From assembly GCF_004210375.1 (NCBI RefSeq), contig NC_134835.1, positions 67,362,447 to 67,426,446 of the forward strand: 64,000 bases of DNA, written 5' to 3'. The number at the start of each line of letters is the position of its first letter. The first letter of the stretch is position 1. Below the pieces are notes generated by a model, which was not told the origin of the DNA, searched no databases, and worked only from the letters and a program-made list of their open reading frames with translations. A program made the translations under genes and the position numbers. Of the stretch, positions 31,981 through 42,429 are shown one piece after another. The DNA is from Tachypleus tridentatus (lineage: Eukaryota > Arthropoda > Merostomata > Xiphosura > Limulidae).

Positions 31981-33207
31981 CCAAGAGATATTCAATGAAA
32001 TAAACTTTCTCACACCAACATCGAACAACCTCACACGCTTTGAAACTACCACGTGATGCATTCGTAAGCTCCTCGTGACATTTCTGTGGCGTATAATTGT
32101 GCAATATATCTCCTTGTTATTCATCACGAGACAGAAAGTAAAGTAGCTGGCCTTGAAAACAAACAAGTCAGTGTTTAATTACGGTTGTCAAATAAGGACC
32201 ACATACAGTTTAAATAAAAACGAACATTTTCTTATTCATTTATGTGGCTCATTCTCTTGTGCTTTCTCTAGGGTTCACCTTTAACTTTCTTAATTTTTAT
32301 GTCATGCAACTTCGACTACATGTCTGTCTCTCACAGAAAAGTAATAGTAGAACACATTGATATGCTGTCCTAATATTTTAAAAAGTATAGACAGTATTTA
32401 CTTTGTGGAGTGTTGTGTGTCTTGCAGAGAGGGAGAAGAGTGTAATTGCATGAACAATCATCGCTTATCCTTATATTATTAGGATTGTATTTTTGTAGGG
32501 AATATACTGAAATTAAATCGTATTAATACGACAAATAAATGACATTACTTATATTTTTTTTATTACTTAGACACTCTACGTATCAGTTTCTCCAGGGGCG
32601 TTCGTTGAAGCACAAACCATTTAAAGCTTTTCACTGTCAATTTCGGTTTGTGTTTCGGTTAACTTTCCTAAAGAAGTTGTGAAGCGAAACAGAGAACATT
32701 TTGAAACATATGGTGTAACTGCGTATTCCTTTTTTAAAAAATGTTAACTGTAGTTCATTTTAAATAGCGGTTAATTCTTTGAGATCTGCTCATATTATTA
32801 CGTTTTTAGTCAGATAAATCGAGTGTGAGACATTATTTTATCTGGGAATGTTTGTCAATGAATCATATTAAATGTGACACTCCTAAAGTTCAACATGATT
32901 TAGTGACGGACAGTTCCGCAATTATGTTTTTTGAATAGCAAAAAAAAAGTGTGTTAATCAAGCTGTCACGCAATCCTTATCAGACCAGATGACACAAGAA
33001 AAATGTTTTTGTTTGCAGTATGTCATTATTAACTGTGATGATGCCATGTATAAAATCACCTATACCTCTTACATAATTCTTGTAAGACTTGATACAACAA
33101 TGTCTGAAATGTTATACAACCACTACAGTTGTTATTGCCTTTTTACAATGACCACTAAAGTATATGTTAAAGTTTGTTTACTTAAACGCAAAACAGCATA
33201 ATTGACT
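31981..33207. other. Intergenic upstream of the lipocalin gene
   Basis: AT-rich sequence with no gene or repeat that I can recognise. Regulatory elements may be here but none is identifiable by eye. Confidence 0.4.
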
Positions 33208-33292
33208 GTCTGCATTTCACCCTCCAGAGGGTTTAATTCCTCACATTTAGCATTCTAAACCTCCAAGCTCATTGTTGAGCCACTGATGAGTA
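33208..33292 (-). mobile_element. Degenerate SINE, family C
   Basis: Antisense remnants of the middle and head (TTTAGCATTCTAAACC, then TTGAGCCACTGATGAG). Confidence 0.4.
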
Positions 33293-33356
33293 CTTCATTA
33301 AAGTTGAAGCTCTCTACTGAAAACAGCTCGCACCAGAAGTCGGAGATCTTTAGGTA

Positions 33357-33628
33357 GTTTGTTTATTTTTTGTATTTCGTGCAAAGCTACTCGAGGATTA
33401 TCTGCGCTATTCGTCCATAATTTAGCAGTGTAAGACTAGAGGGAAGGCAGCTAGTCATCATCACCCACCGCCAACTCCATGGCTACTCTTTTACCAACGA
33501 ATAGTGGGATTGACCGTAACATTATAACGTCCTCACGGCTGAAAGGGCGAGCATGTTTGCTATGACGGGAATTCGAACCCACGGCTCTCGGAGTACGAGT
33601 CGATTGCTCCCTTCTCGCCGGACTCCCT
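33357..33628 (-). mobile_element. tRNA-derived SINE, family A
   Basis: Antisense: TTTTTGTATTTCGTGCAAAG tail, full core, box B complement GAATTCGAACCCACGG, and a degraded head end. Confidence 0.85.
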
Positions 33629-33839
33629 TCTACATGTTTCTTATAAACTTGTTTTTTTTTTATAAGTTGTTTACGATGTCCATTGAACTTGTCTTGTTAT
33701 ACAAATAACATGTGTAGCTGTTTAACATAGCATACATCTCTCAGTTTAACAGTGCTAAGTGTATTTGTATTCTATTTTAATCATAATGATTTTATTTGTC
33801 ACGAAATATGCGAACATTTTGTCCAAGACTGTACATATA

Positions 33840-35454
33840 CAGTCATGTGAAAAAGTTAGGACACCTTATGAAAGCCTGTGTATTTTTGTAACATTGTTTG
33901 ATATATAGATATTTAATCTCAATTTTACCAATACTAAGAGATTATAGGAATGTAACTAAACAATTAAAACTGAAGAAAAGACTTTTTAAGATCTTCTGTT
34001 AATGTCATGCTACAAAAATGCATATTCGAACTAAGGAAAAAGTTAGGACATGCTACGCCCTAATAGCTAGTGTTACCCCCTTTGGCTGAAATAACTGCAG
34101 TGAGACGCTTTTTGTAGCCATCTACCAGTCTCTGACATCGGTCTGAAGAAAGTTTATCCCACTCCTCAATGCAGAATTCTTTCAGCTGTAAGATGTTTGA
34201 GGGGCTTCTTGCATATACAGCCCGTTTCAAGTCACCCCACAGCATCTCAATGGGATTAAGATCTAGGCTTTGACTCGGCCATTCCAGGATTCTCCATTTC
34301 TTAATTTCCAGCCAGTCCTTTGTGGATTTACTGGTATGTTTTGGGTCATTGTGGTGTTGCAGGGTCCAGTTCCGCTTCAGCTTTAGTTTTCGTACAATTG
34401 GTCTCACATGATCCTCAAGCACTCTCTGATACACAGTTGAATTTATGATGGATTCTATGATTGTGAGCTGTCCAGATCCTGCTGCAGCAAAGCAGCCCCA
34501 AACTATGACACTTCCATCTCCATGCTTCACAGTTGGTATGAGGTTCTTTTCCTGGAATGCTGTATTTGGTTTACGCCAAACATGTCCTCTGTTCTGGTGT
34601 CCGAATAATTCAATTTTGGACTCATCTGTCCAAATAACATTATTCCAGAAGTCCTGGTCTTTGTCTACATTCTCTCTGGCAAACTTCAGTTTGGCCTTGA
34701 TGTTTCTCTTAGACAGCAAAGGTTTTCTCCTTGCACACCTCCCATGCAAGTTACACTTGTGCAGTCTCTTTCTGATTGTAAAGACATGCACTTTCACATC
34801 AACAGTAGCCAGAGCCTGCTGTAGGTCCCGTGATGACATGTTAGGGTGTTTGGAGATCTCTTTTAGCATCTTGCGGTCTGCTCTCGGGGTGAACTTGCTT
34901 GGACGATCAGACCTTGGCAGTTGTTTTGAAAACCCTCCACTTGTTGACTATTTTCCGGACAGTGGAATGGCTGATTTCAAACTCTTTTGAGATCTTTTTA
35001 AATCCCTTACCAGACTAATAAGGGGCTACAATTTTCTTTCTGAAGGCCTCAGACAGATCTTTTGCTCTCACCATGGTGCTCACTTCACTTCAACAGTCAG
35101 GAGCACACCAAACTAAATGTTTGAGGTTTAAATAGGGCAAAATTTACTCACAATGCTGAGTAACGATCTTCTAATCATGTGCACCTGGTGTGATACACCT
35201 GTGTGTGAGTTGAGCCATTTTATGTGGGTATGAATGTGGGGGTGTCCAAACTATTTCCTCAGTTATAATATGCATTTTTGTCAAATTACATTTTACAGAA
35301 GATCTTGAAAAGTCTTTTCTTCAGTTTTAATTGTTTAATTATATTCCTATAATCTCTCAGTATTGTTAAAATTGAGATTAAATATCTATATATCCAGAAT
35401 TGTTACAAAAATACACAGGCTTTCATAGGGTGTCCTAATTTTTTCACATGACTG
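33840..35454 (-). mobile_element. Tc1-type DNA transposon, 1615 bp, long IR/DR ends
   Basis: TIRs of about 210 bp at 33840-34050 and 35243-35454 start CAGTCATGTGAAAAAGTTAG and are flanked by TA (33838 and 35455). Each TIR holds an outer and an inner copy of a GAAAAAGTTAGGACA-type motif, the IR/DR layout known from Sleeping Beauty-like Tc1 elements. The two TIRs are still similar over their whole length, so the insertion looks relatively young. It carries one damaged transposase gene. Confidence 0.93.
34060..35074 (-). pseudogene. Tc1 transposase (DD34E), disrupted near its N-terminus
   Basis: From ATG at 35074 the frame gives MVRAKDLSEAFRKKIVAP and then a stop. The helix-turn-helix continues (KKISKEFEISHSTVRKIVNK) and a frameshift follows near 34910. 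From 34869 to 34060 the frame is open for 269 residues with all catalytic motifs: VIWTDESKIELFG (first Asp), QHHNDPKHTSK (second Asp) and SLDLNPIEMLWGDLK (Glu). Total length with the N-terminus would be about 340 residues, the family norm. One nonsense change and one frameshift make this copy non-autonomous. Confidence 0.9.
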
Positions 35455-35589
35455 TATGTATATATGAAAAGTTGTTTTACATTAAACAATGCAAATAAAT
35501 TGTTTGTGATACAAAACATGTTTCTATGTAATATAATCTACTATAGTCATTGGTCACTTACCTTGATATTCAAAAGTTGCTCATTGATG

Positions 35590-36318
35590 AACCTGAATAA
35601 AAGTAGTAAAGATTAAAAGAAAATCACAAACTTAGAACTCTATCATATATTTTGGTGTTTTTATGGTTATATTGTGTTTATTTGATTTCCAGTCTTCTAA
35701 AACATGTGAAAGTGACTTTTTGTGTTATTTGAACCTGTGTTTCATTTTTCTTCTTGTTTCTCTAATATAGAAGTCGTGGCAGTTATCACATTGTATTTTA
35801 TAAATAATGTTGGTTTGGTGTTTATCAGTGTAGTTTTTATACAGTATAGACCTCAGTTTTGTGTCTGGGTTTTGAATAAATTTGGTATTAACTGGAATGT
35901 CGTATTTTGTTACTAGTTTTTGCCAAATATTGGTTATTTTTCTGCTGATGTTGGGAATATATGGTATGCAGCAGTATATGGTTTCGTGATTTTAAAATCA
36001 CTCAAATACTAAATAAAGAAACAAACATAAACAAACGAAAAATTAAAGAAGCCTTACTTATACAACAACTCAAGCCCAAAATAAACCAATACAAAAGAAC
36101 ACCTTTATATCTATATTAATAAATATAATCCAACATCTAAGCACTTCTACATTTCTATACTCAATTACACAACCCCTTCAAACATGTGGTCAGCTCTCGC
36201 TCAGTTACCTTTTTCTTTCTTTGTGAACCTGACGATGACCGAAGAAGGTCGAAACGCTGTTCGCTCCTCTCCATAAAAAACGTTTCTCAACTCATAGCAG
36301 CCGTTTCTACATATAAAT
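35590..36318 (+). mobile_element. Penelope-like element fragment with inverted 5' part
   Basis: 36000-36110 (+) encodes the PLE endonuclease C-terminus (NKRKIKEALLIQQLKPKIN), followed by the element's 3' sequence with CTGACGATGACCGAAGAAGG at 36229. 35590-35996 is in the opposite orientation and encodes the segment that should come just before it: CCIPYIPNISRKITNIWQKL, then KIQCDNCHDFYIRETRRKMK, the GIY-YIG-type region, then NKHNITIKTPKY. So the two halves of one element are joined head to head. Confidence 0.7.
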
Positions 36319-36327
36319 ATTTCCCTT

Positions 36328-38700
36328 TAGTGAAACCACTCTGACTATCCAATAAAATTCTACATTTTTAATGACTTTGCAAAGCATCTTTTATCAGGCT
36401 CTCCAAACCTTTTCCTACAGCTGGTCTAAAACTAATGGCTCTATAGTTACGGGGACAATTTGAATCACGTCTCTTGAAAAGAGGAGTGACATTAACTTCC
36501 AAACATATAGTATTTGCCAATTATTCAAGTAGCTTACATATTCAATCCGTAACCTTTTACAAAACTCTTGGGGAAATATTATCTGGTTCAGAAGTCTTAT
36601 CATTCTTTAAACTTTTCAATTTTTTTAACTCGCTCACAATTAACACAGTCATCTTGTTCAATCCTGTTTCGATCTATCAACTGTTCAAGATATGGAATAC
36701 TGTTTGAATCTTCGGTAATCTTTTAAATCTCCTCTCACACCAGTCAATTAACGTTTTTTAATTATGATGCTTTTCTTTAACTTTATCTCTTGTACATTTT
36801 GTTGGGCAATCTGGTTGTTTACTTGATGCTACCCCTTCTCTTTATAAGGAATATGTTTACCTTAAGTGTTTAAAAATTTATCTTTAAAAATTTTCCACAT
36901 ATGATTAGTGTTTCCAAACAATTCAGCTGATCAAGTCACAACAGATAATTCTTGTCGCATCCCATCAAAATTTGCGTTTCTGAAATTTGTAACCAAAATA
37001 TTCCTTATCTCCTTACGCAGCAAAACATTGAACCAAGTAGAACGACGGTCACTTGCACCCAGACGTTCCTCAGCTTCCACTGTCTCGATCATTTCTATAT
37101 TTGAACTTAGTAATAAATCTAAAAAAAATCATTGTTTTTTAGTAGCTTCCTTGACTAATTGGCAAAGAAAGTTATCTTTAATAGTTTCCAAAAGTCCTTT
37201 TCTTTATGGTTTGATCTAAGCATTTCTTGATCAGTATGCCTGAAATTAAACTCACCCATAATTATAACCTCATTAAGAGTTGAAATCTTAATATTATTTT
37301 AGAGTTTCCCACTAATTTTCTTAGTATCATCTGGGTAACGAAATCCTACTAAAAACTTTTTTTCTTTATATCCACTAATAGAAACTCACATGAATTTAGT
37401 CTCTTTGCTATTATCTTCCAAATCCTCAACTCCCACAGAATGTGACTCACATTTTTCATATAAATCCATTTCTCACCCTCCCGTTAATTCTCTATTCCTA
37501 TTAAATAGCCCGTAAAATTGTATTTCAAAGAAATATCTATCATCTAAATCGTGTACATTTGACAATGTGCTATTATTCTCATCGTATCAAAATCCTTCAT
37601 TCCTACTAATGCTCTAAAGTCATTTTATTTTATTTAAAGTTATTTTATTTTTTGTACTTCTAGTTTTACAATAGCAACAATTAAACCTACTCTTATAACT
37701 ACTTCTATACTAATTTCCTGTACTAAAGTTTTCTCTACAGCTCTTTTTTGTATTTAATTTAACCTGATACTTACCACTGTCTAGTCCTAGTTTAAATCTT
37801 TGTTAGAGCTATTAACTCGCCTGCTAGATCCAAATCTAAATATGGCAGGATCTGTCTCTTGTATCAATTGAAAACATCTGTCTCAGAAAGCTCACTTCTT
37901 TCATTGGACTGATCCCACAAATCAGAAGAACTAATCTACTCATCTTTACTTACTAAGCCAAGCCTAGCATTTAGTCCTAGTGACCCATTTATAACTTCAT
38001 CTTAACTGTTAATTCTGAGAACTATCTCCGATATAATTAAGTTGTGGCCTTTTTCTTTAAATACTTTTATCAAACCCTTGTAATTATTAATTAGCTCCTT
38101 TGATCTACCTTTCCCTGCACAATTAGTCCCTATGTGCACAATACAAAAACTACATTTCTGCTAGCCCCCTTTATTACACTTTCTGCTTGGTTAGTTATGT
38201 CCTCCACTTTTGCCAGTGGGTAGCATAGTCTGATTATTTTCTTCCTATTTACCTAACAGACAATCCTATCCACATTCCTTCGCAAGGAATCACCTATAAT
38301 TAAAATCTCTTTGTCATCCACATCCTTCTCTGACCTTTTTATTTTCCTTCTTTCCGATAGTTTCTCGTTTGCAAAAGCCAAGGGCTGAAATTTGTTGTTC
38401 AATAGAATAAGCTCATCATAGTTAAATCCACTACTTTTAACCCTAGTATCTCTTTTCAACTCCATTAATGTATTTATTAGCTGATGTATTCCTTGCATGT
38501 AAAATCTTAAGCTCCTCTTGAAATCCTGCTGTTATTTTACCTTCCAGTTTACCATTCTCGTTATCAATTGATTCTACTTTAGTTATGATAATCTCTGACT
38601 TCTTCTTCAACTAATAAATTATACAGATAAATTGTACTTGTTCACTACCAGCTTTCTTAAAACTACATTCCAGTCCAGAGTTCCCAAATTAAACCAATTC
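36328..38700 (-). pseudogene. CR1-like LINE, antisense, with esterase, endonuclease and partial RT domains
   Basis: Reading on the minus strand: a charged segment and ILIIGDSLRRNVDRIVC (38320-38253), the GDS block of the SGNH esterase domain known from CR1-type ORF1. YPLAKVEDITNQAESVIKGA follows near 38220-38160. Then an endonuclease region near 37440-37250 contains EDLEDNSKETKFM and EVIIMGEFNFRHTDQ, where the usual GDFN is GEFN. The RT N-terminus is near 36450-36330 (DSQSGFTKGKY equivalent). Stops and frameshifts are frequent. The element is cut off at 36328, before the RT palm. Confidence 0.72.
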
Positions 38701-38937
38701 ATTTTACCTACTACATAAAAAACTGTAAACACTTAATTCCTATAGATTAACTATATGCATTATCAAGTGTTATTTGTGTAGTTACATATAAAAAAAAATA
38801 ATAGCCTATAAGTTTCTTCTAATAAGATGTACATATATTAACCGTGTTTTTCTTCAAGAATTGAAATTAGAAGAGTTGTTAGAATTTTCAGCGATGTGAA
38901 GACCAAGAGATAAGACTTTGTGGGCGAAGAAGAGCTG

Positions 38938-39170
38938 TGTGGTATCATAAAGTTCGAGGGCTAATCTACACCAGTCGTACCTAATTTAGAAGTTGTAGAC
39001 TAGAGGGAAGGCAACTAGTCAACATCACCCACCACCAACTCTTAGGTTTTTCTTTACCAACGAATAGTGAGTTTGACCATCACATAAATACGATCCACGG
39101 CTGAATGGGCTAACATGTTTGATTATGGGATTCAAAGCCCGAAACTACAGAATGCCCTTACCACTAGGCC
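38938..39170 (-). mobile_element. SINE family A, diverged
   Basis: Antisense with landmarks AGACTAGAGGGAAGGCAACT and GGCTGAATGGGCTAACATG, many changes and a partial head. Confidence 0.65.
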
Positions 39171-39237
39171 TTACATAAATTGGTGTTATGACATCTAGTT
39201 ACTTCACCTGCAACTGCTGGAAGCCTACGTTTACATG

Positions 39238-39353
39238 TGTGTGCTTTTGTTATAGCAAAGCCACATTTAGCTATCTGCTGTGTCCACCGAGAGAAATCGA
39301 ACCCCTGATTTTAGTGTTGTAAATCCGAAGACTTACCGCTGTCTCAGCGGAGG
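39238..39353 (-). mobile_element. tRNA-derived SINE, family C
   Basis: Antisense: TTATAGCAAAGCCACATTTA tail, GAAATCGAACCCCTGATTTT box B complement, CCGCTGTCTCAGCGG head. Confidence 0.8.
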
Positions 39354-39930
39354 ACTACATTTATATACTAATGTTACTAAGCATTGATAACACTCGTATG
39401 CTTTATATCTGTTGTCTCGGTTTTCTTAAGGGAAAAGGTTGAAGAGCTTGTTTTTCTAACTGATCTCTCAAATGCGATACCCTGTATTCCATATACCCTT
39501 ATCAACTATTGTTTCACCTTCGCTGAAGTTTCGTGTTAAAAATGCTATAACAAAAAAGGACCTCACTCATAACCAGCGTCCTACTGTTGAAGATATTTTT
39601 TTAGAAAAATAACCTACCCTTATAATATAATACAGATATTTGAATCTGAAGACTTACTGTAATAGATGCTTGTGGCTATTAAAACCTAAAAAAGAAGAAA
39701 AAGAATCCAAGACATGAATTATATCATAGATCTATGATCACCCTAAAACAAAAGTATCCAACGATTTTGTCAGTGTGATGGACTTCACAAATACGAGTGC
39801 CATCATCTGTAACGTAATGGAACAAATATGAATATTAATAGTTTGAAATGTTTTCCCCTTTGCTCCACAGGTGACCATTTAAATACCTATATATATCCAT
39901 ATAAGAATCACAATATCTATACTGGCATTT

Positions 39931-40234
39931 AGTCTGTTCGTTGTTAAGCACAAAGCTACATAATGTTTTATACTATGTAACACAAATTTTGTTCCTAGCT
40001 AGTATGTGTTATTTCTTAATTGCTTATGAAAGTAGCCATTATTCCCTTCAAACTTTGCTTTTGTGACTTGAATTATGAAATTTAAAAATTAACTTACTTT
40101 CTATGTAAAAACTGGTAAATTTGCACATTTTCATTTACATAAGGTCTGAATAAAAACAACATATGATTCAAGACTTACATGTATTTTTAGTGTAATAAGT
40201 TCTCAGACTTATCCCTGAGCCACTGGAGGGCAAG
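39931..40234 (-). mobile_element. Possible split family B SINE
   Basis: A tail-like piece (TTGTTAAGCACAAAGCTACA, 39939-39965) and a head-like piece (CCTGAGCCACTGGAGGG, about 40216-40232) are separated by about 240 bp of unrelated sequence. They may be one copy with an insertion or two fragments. Confidence 0.3.
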
Positions 40235-40917
40235 ACATTTAGCTTGCGATAAATATTACGAGTATGTAACCAATGTACAATATTTTAATTTATTACTATG
40301 TATAAACACAACTTTTAAATTTAATTATATCAAGATACCATGCTTGCATCGGCAGATTCTGTATAAAATAGTCACTTTGAAATAAACGCTTTCGAATACG
40401 ATACGATTGGTATGGAAAGACAACACGCCTGGTACTTCCGCAAAGATAATTTCATGACGACTTCTGCTCCGTTTAGAATGAGCTACAACAATAAACAGAA
40501 GCATTTGTTTGGGAATGTAGAATAACTCAATGAATATATGTTTCCGCAGGATACACCAGAAACCAACAAACAACCATAAAAGGAGGATAACTACTATAAT
40601 CACACACAATAACACCTATTCGGTAGCAGTAATCTTCACACTGCTGAAATTTGATGTTATTATTTATTCATATTTTACTAACGACACGACAATTAACATT
40701 GGAATTATTCACCTACTTAGGTGGTCACTGAACCAGAGGAACATCTAGTTAACTGCGTTAGAAAGATTGACTTAGATTATTACAATGTATTCAGCAAGTT
40801 CTGCTATGTTTAATAACTTCTGTTTATATGTACACAACACACTTTAGTGACTTGTCGTCGGTATCTTTTTATTCAATATTTGAATTTAACGACCATATTT
40901 AATTCAATTTTTTGTAA

Positions 40918-41395
40918 TTTAACGATAGTTAATAATGGAACTATATAGTGGAAAGTATAAAAGATTATCTTGAATTTCTTTAACATATCTCATAAATAAG
41001 AATCTAAAATAATGTTATGAACAAGTTATTATATTTTGAAAGCAGGGTTTTTGTATTATATTGCAACTAAATGTCACTATCAAAATGTTGGAGCTCCGTA
41101 AAAAGTGAAACTGATAAAGTACAGGAGGCTGTCTTGGATTTTCTTTAACGTACCTCATAAAGAAGGATCTAAAGTAGTGTAATGAATCAACCATTATACA
41201 CATGGTATATATTTATTATGTTGTCTAGTCTTTATAAGTTTCGCCAATGAGAGGTTATTTTGTATCAAAACTCAGACTAGCTAAGAGACAAAGTTCGAAA
41301 TAAAAAGCACATTGTAAAATATAGGACGCCGTATTGGATTTTATTGAACGTATTTCATAATAAAGAATGTTATGGACGAATTATTGAACGCAGTA
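40918..41395. repeat. Three diverged tandem copies, period about 160-200 bp
   Basis: A block with GAATTTCTTTAACATATCTC, then TCATAAA and GAATCTAAA recurs near 40970, 41135 and 41335 with substitutions (GGATTTTCTTTAACGTACC; GGATTTTATTGAACGTATTT). The repeat matches no element I know. Confidence 0.6.
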
Positions 41396-42429
41396 AAAAC
41401 GTTGTTTACGTTTTAATATCGTTATATACTCCACCGTTGGGCAGCTAATTTTGAAACATGGCTCTCACAGTCTACAGTTAAGAAATGAACTAAAATTAAC
41501 AATATATAGTATATGACGTAACATCCGGCTTTATTTAATGACTCAGCTTATATTAGACACAAGTTATTCTATTTTTAAAACTGATGTTTACCTGTAACAT
41601 TATTCTGTCTCCATTGAAAAATTGGAGATTTTTGCGTTTTTTAAACTACGTAATTTAAATATCGTTAATAATTTATTCTGTAATTGATGGAATATTAATA
41701 AAATAATTATTTTGTTATTTTTACTTTTTCGGCTTTGCGCAATATATACACTCTTAATAGTCTTGGTGGTTAGGGAGCAAGATTCACAATTAGCGGGCAA
41801 TCACGTCATCGAATATGTTTTACATAATTTACAATTGTTGATACTAGATGAATTTTGTACGAGTTGTAAGCTGTTTCTTCTTCATGGGGTAAAAAGGTCT
41901 TTTGGTGATACATAGAATCAGGAAGAATCGGGTGCGTTTTTGGCCTGTTCTTCCATCCTTGACGAGTGTTTTGTGTACATTTTATGCTGTTGTTTTGTTT
42001 TTTAAGGATAGTACAAGTATTATTACAACACGAAGATCACTGATTGTGCCAGGTTGATTCCTAACAAGGCTGAATCATAGTAGTATTTAATATCATCAAT
42101 CCACTTTCTCTTCATTTGACTTTTGCATAAATAGATATTAAAACAACTGCCGAGTACTTTTAACTGTGAAGTGAAAGATTGGTTTGTTTTGTTTCGAATT
42201 TCGGTATCTGCATTAGTCATACATAATTTAGCAGTGATATACCAGAGGAAAGACAGCCAGTCAACACCACCCAACGTTACAACTGTTTATTTAAACATAA
42301 AACAAAACTAATGCAGACAGAATAATTTTGTGTTTATTTGCTGAGTGCTAAATATAAGAGTTATAATATCACACATTTTAACATATGACTGAAGGTAACT
42401 CATTAGTAGCATTCACTGTCAATTATAAT
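41396..42429. other. Intergenic, no gene seen
   Basis: AT-rich. Only a truncated antisense family A SINE at 42180-42275 (ATTTAGCAGTGATATACCAG core piece) is recognisable. Confidence 0.45.

Noticed and set aside
34445-34990. 181-residue plus-strand open frame in the Tc1 element
   Set aside because: It is the reverse-complement shadow of the transposase, with no family motif.
40325-40615. Minus-strand 96-residue frame with a hydrophobic N-terminus, as a small membrane protein
   Set aside because: Only one transmembrane-like run, no homology that I recognise, no promoter or poly(A) context. A possible short exon cannot be excluded.
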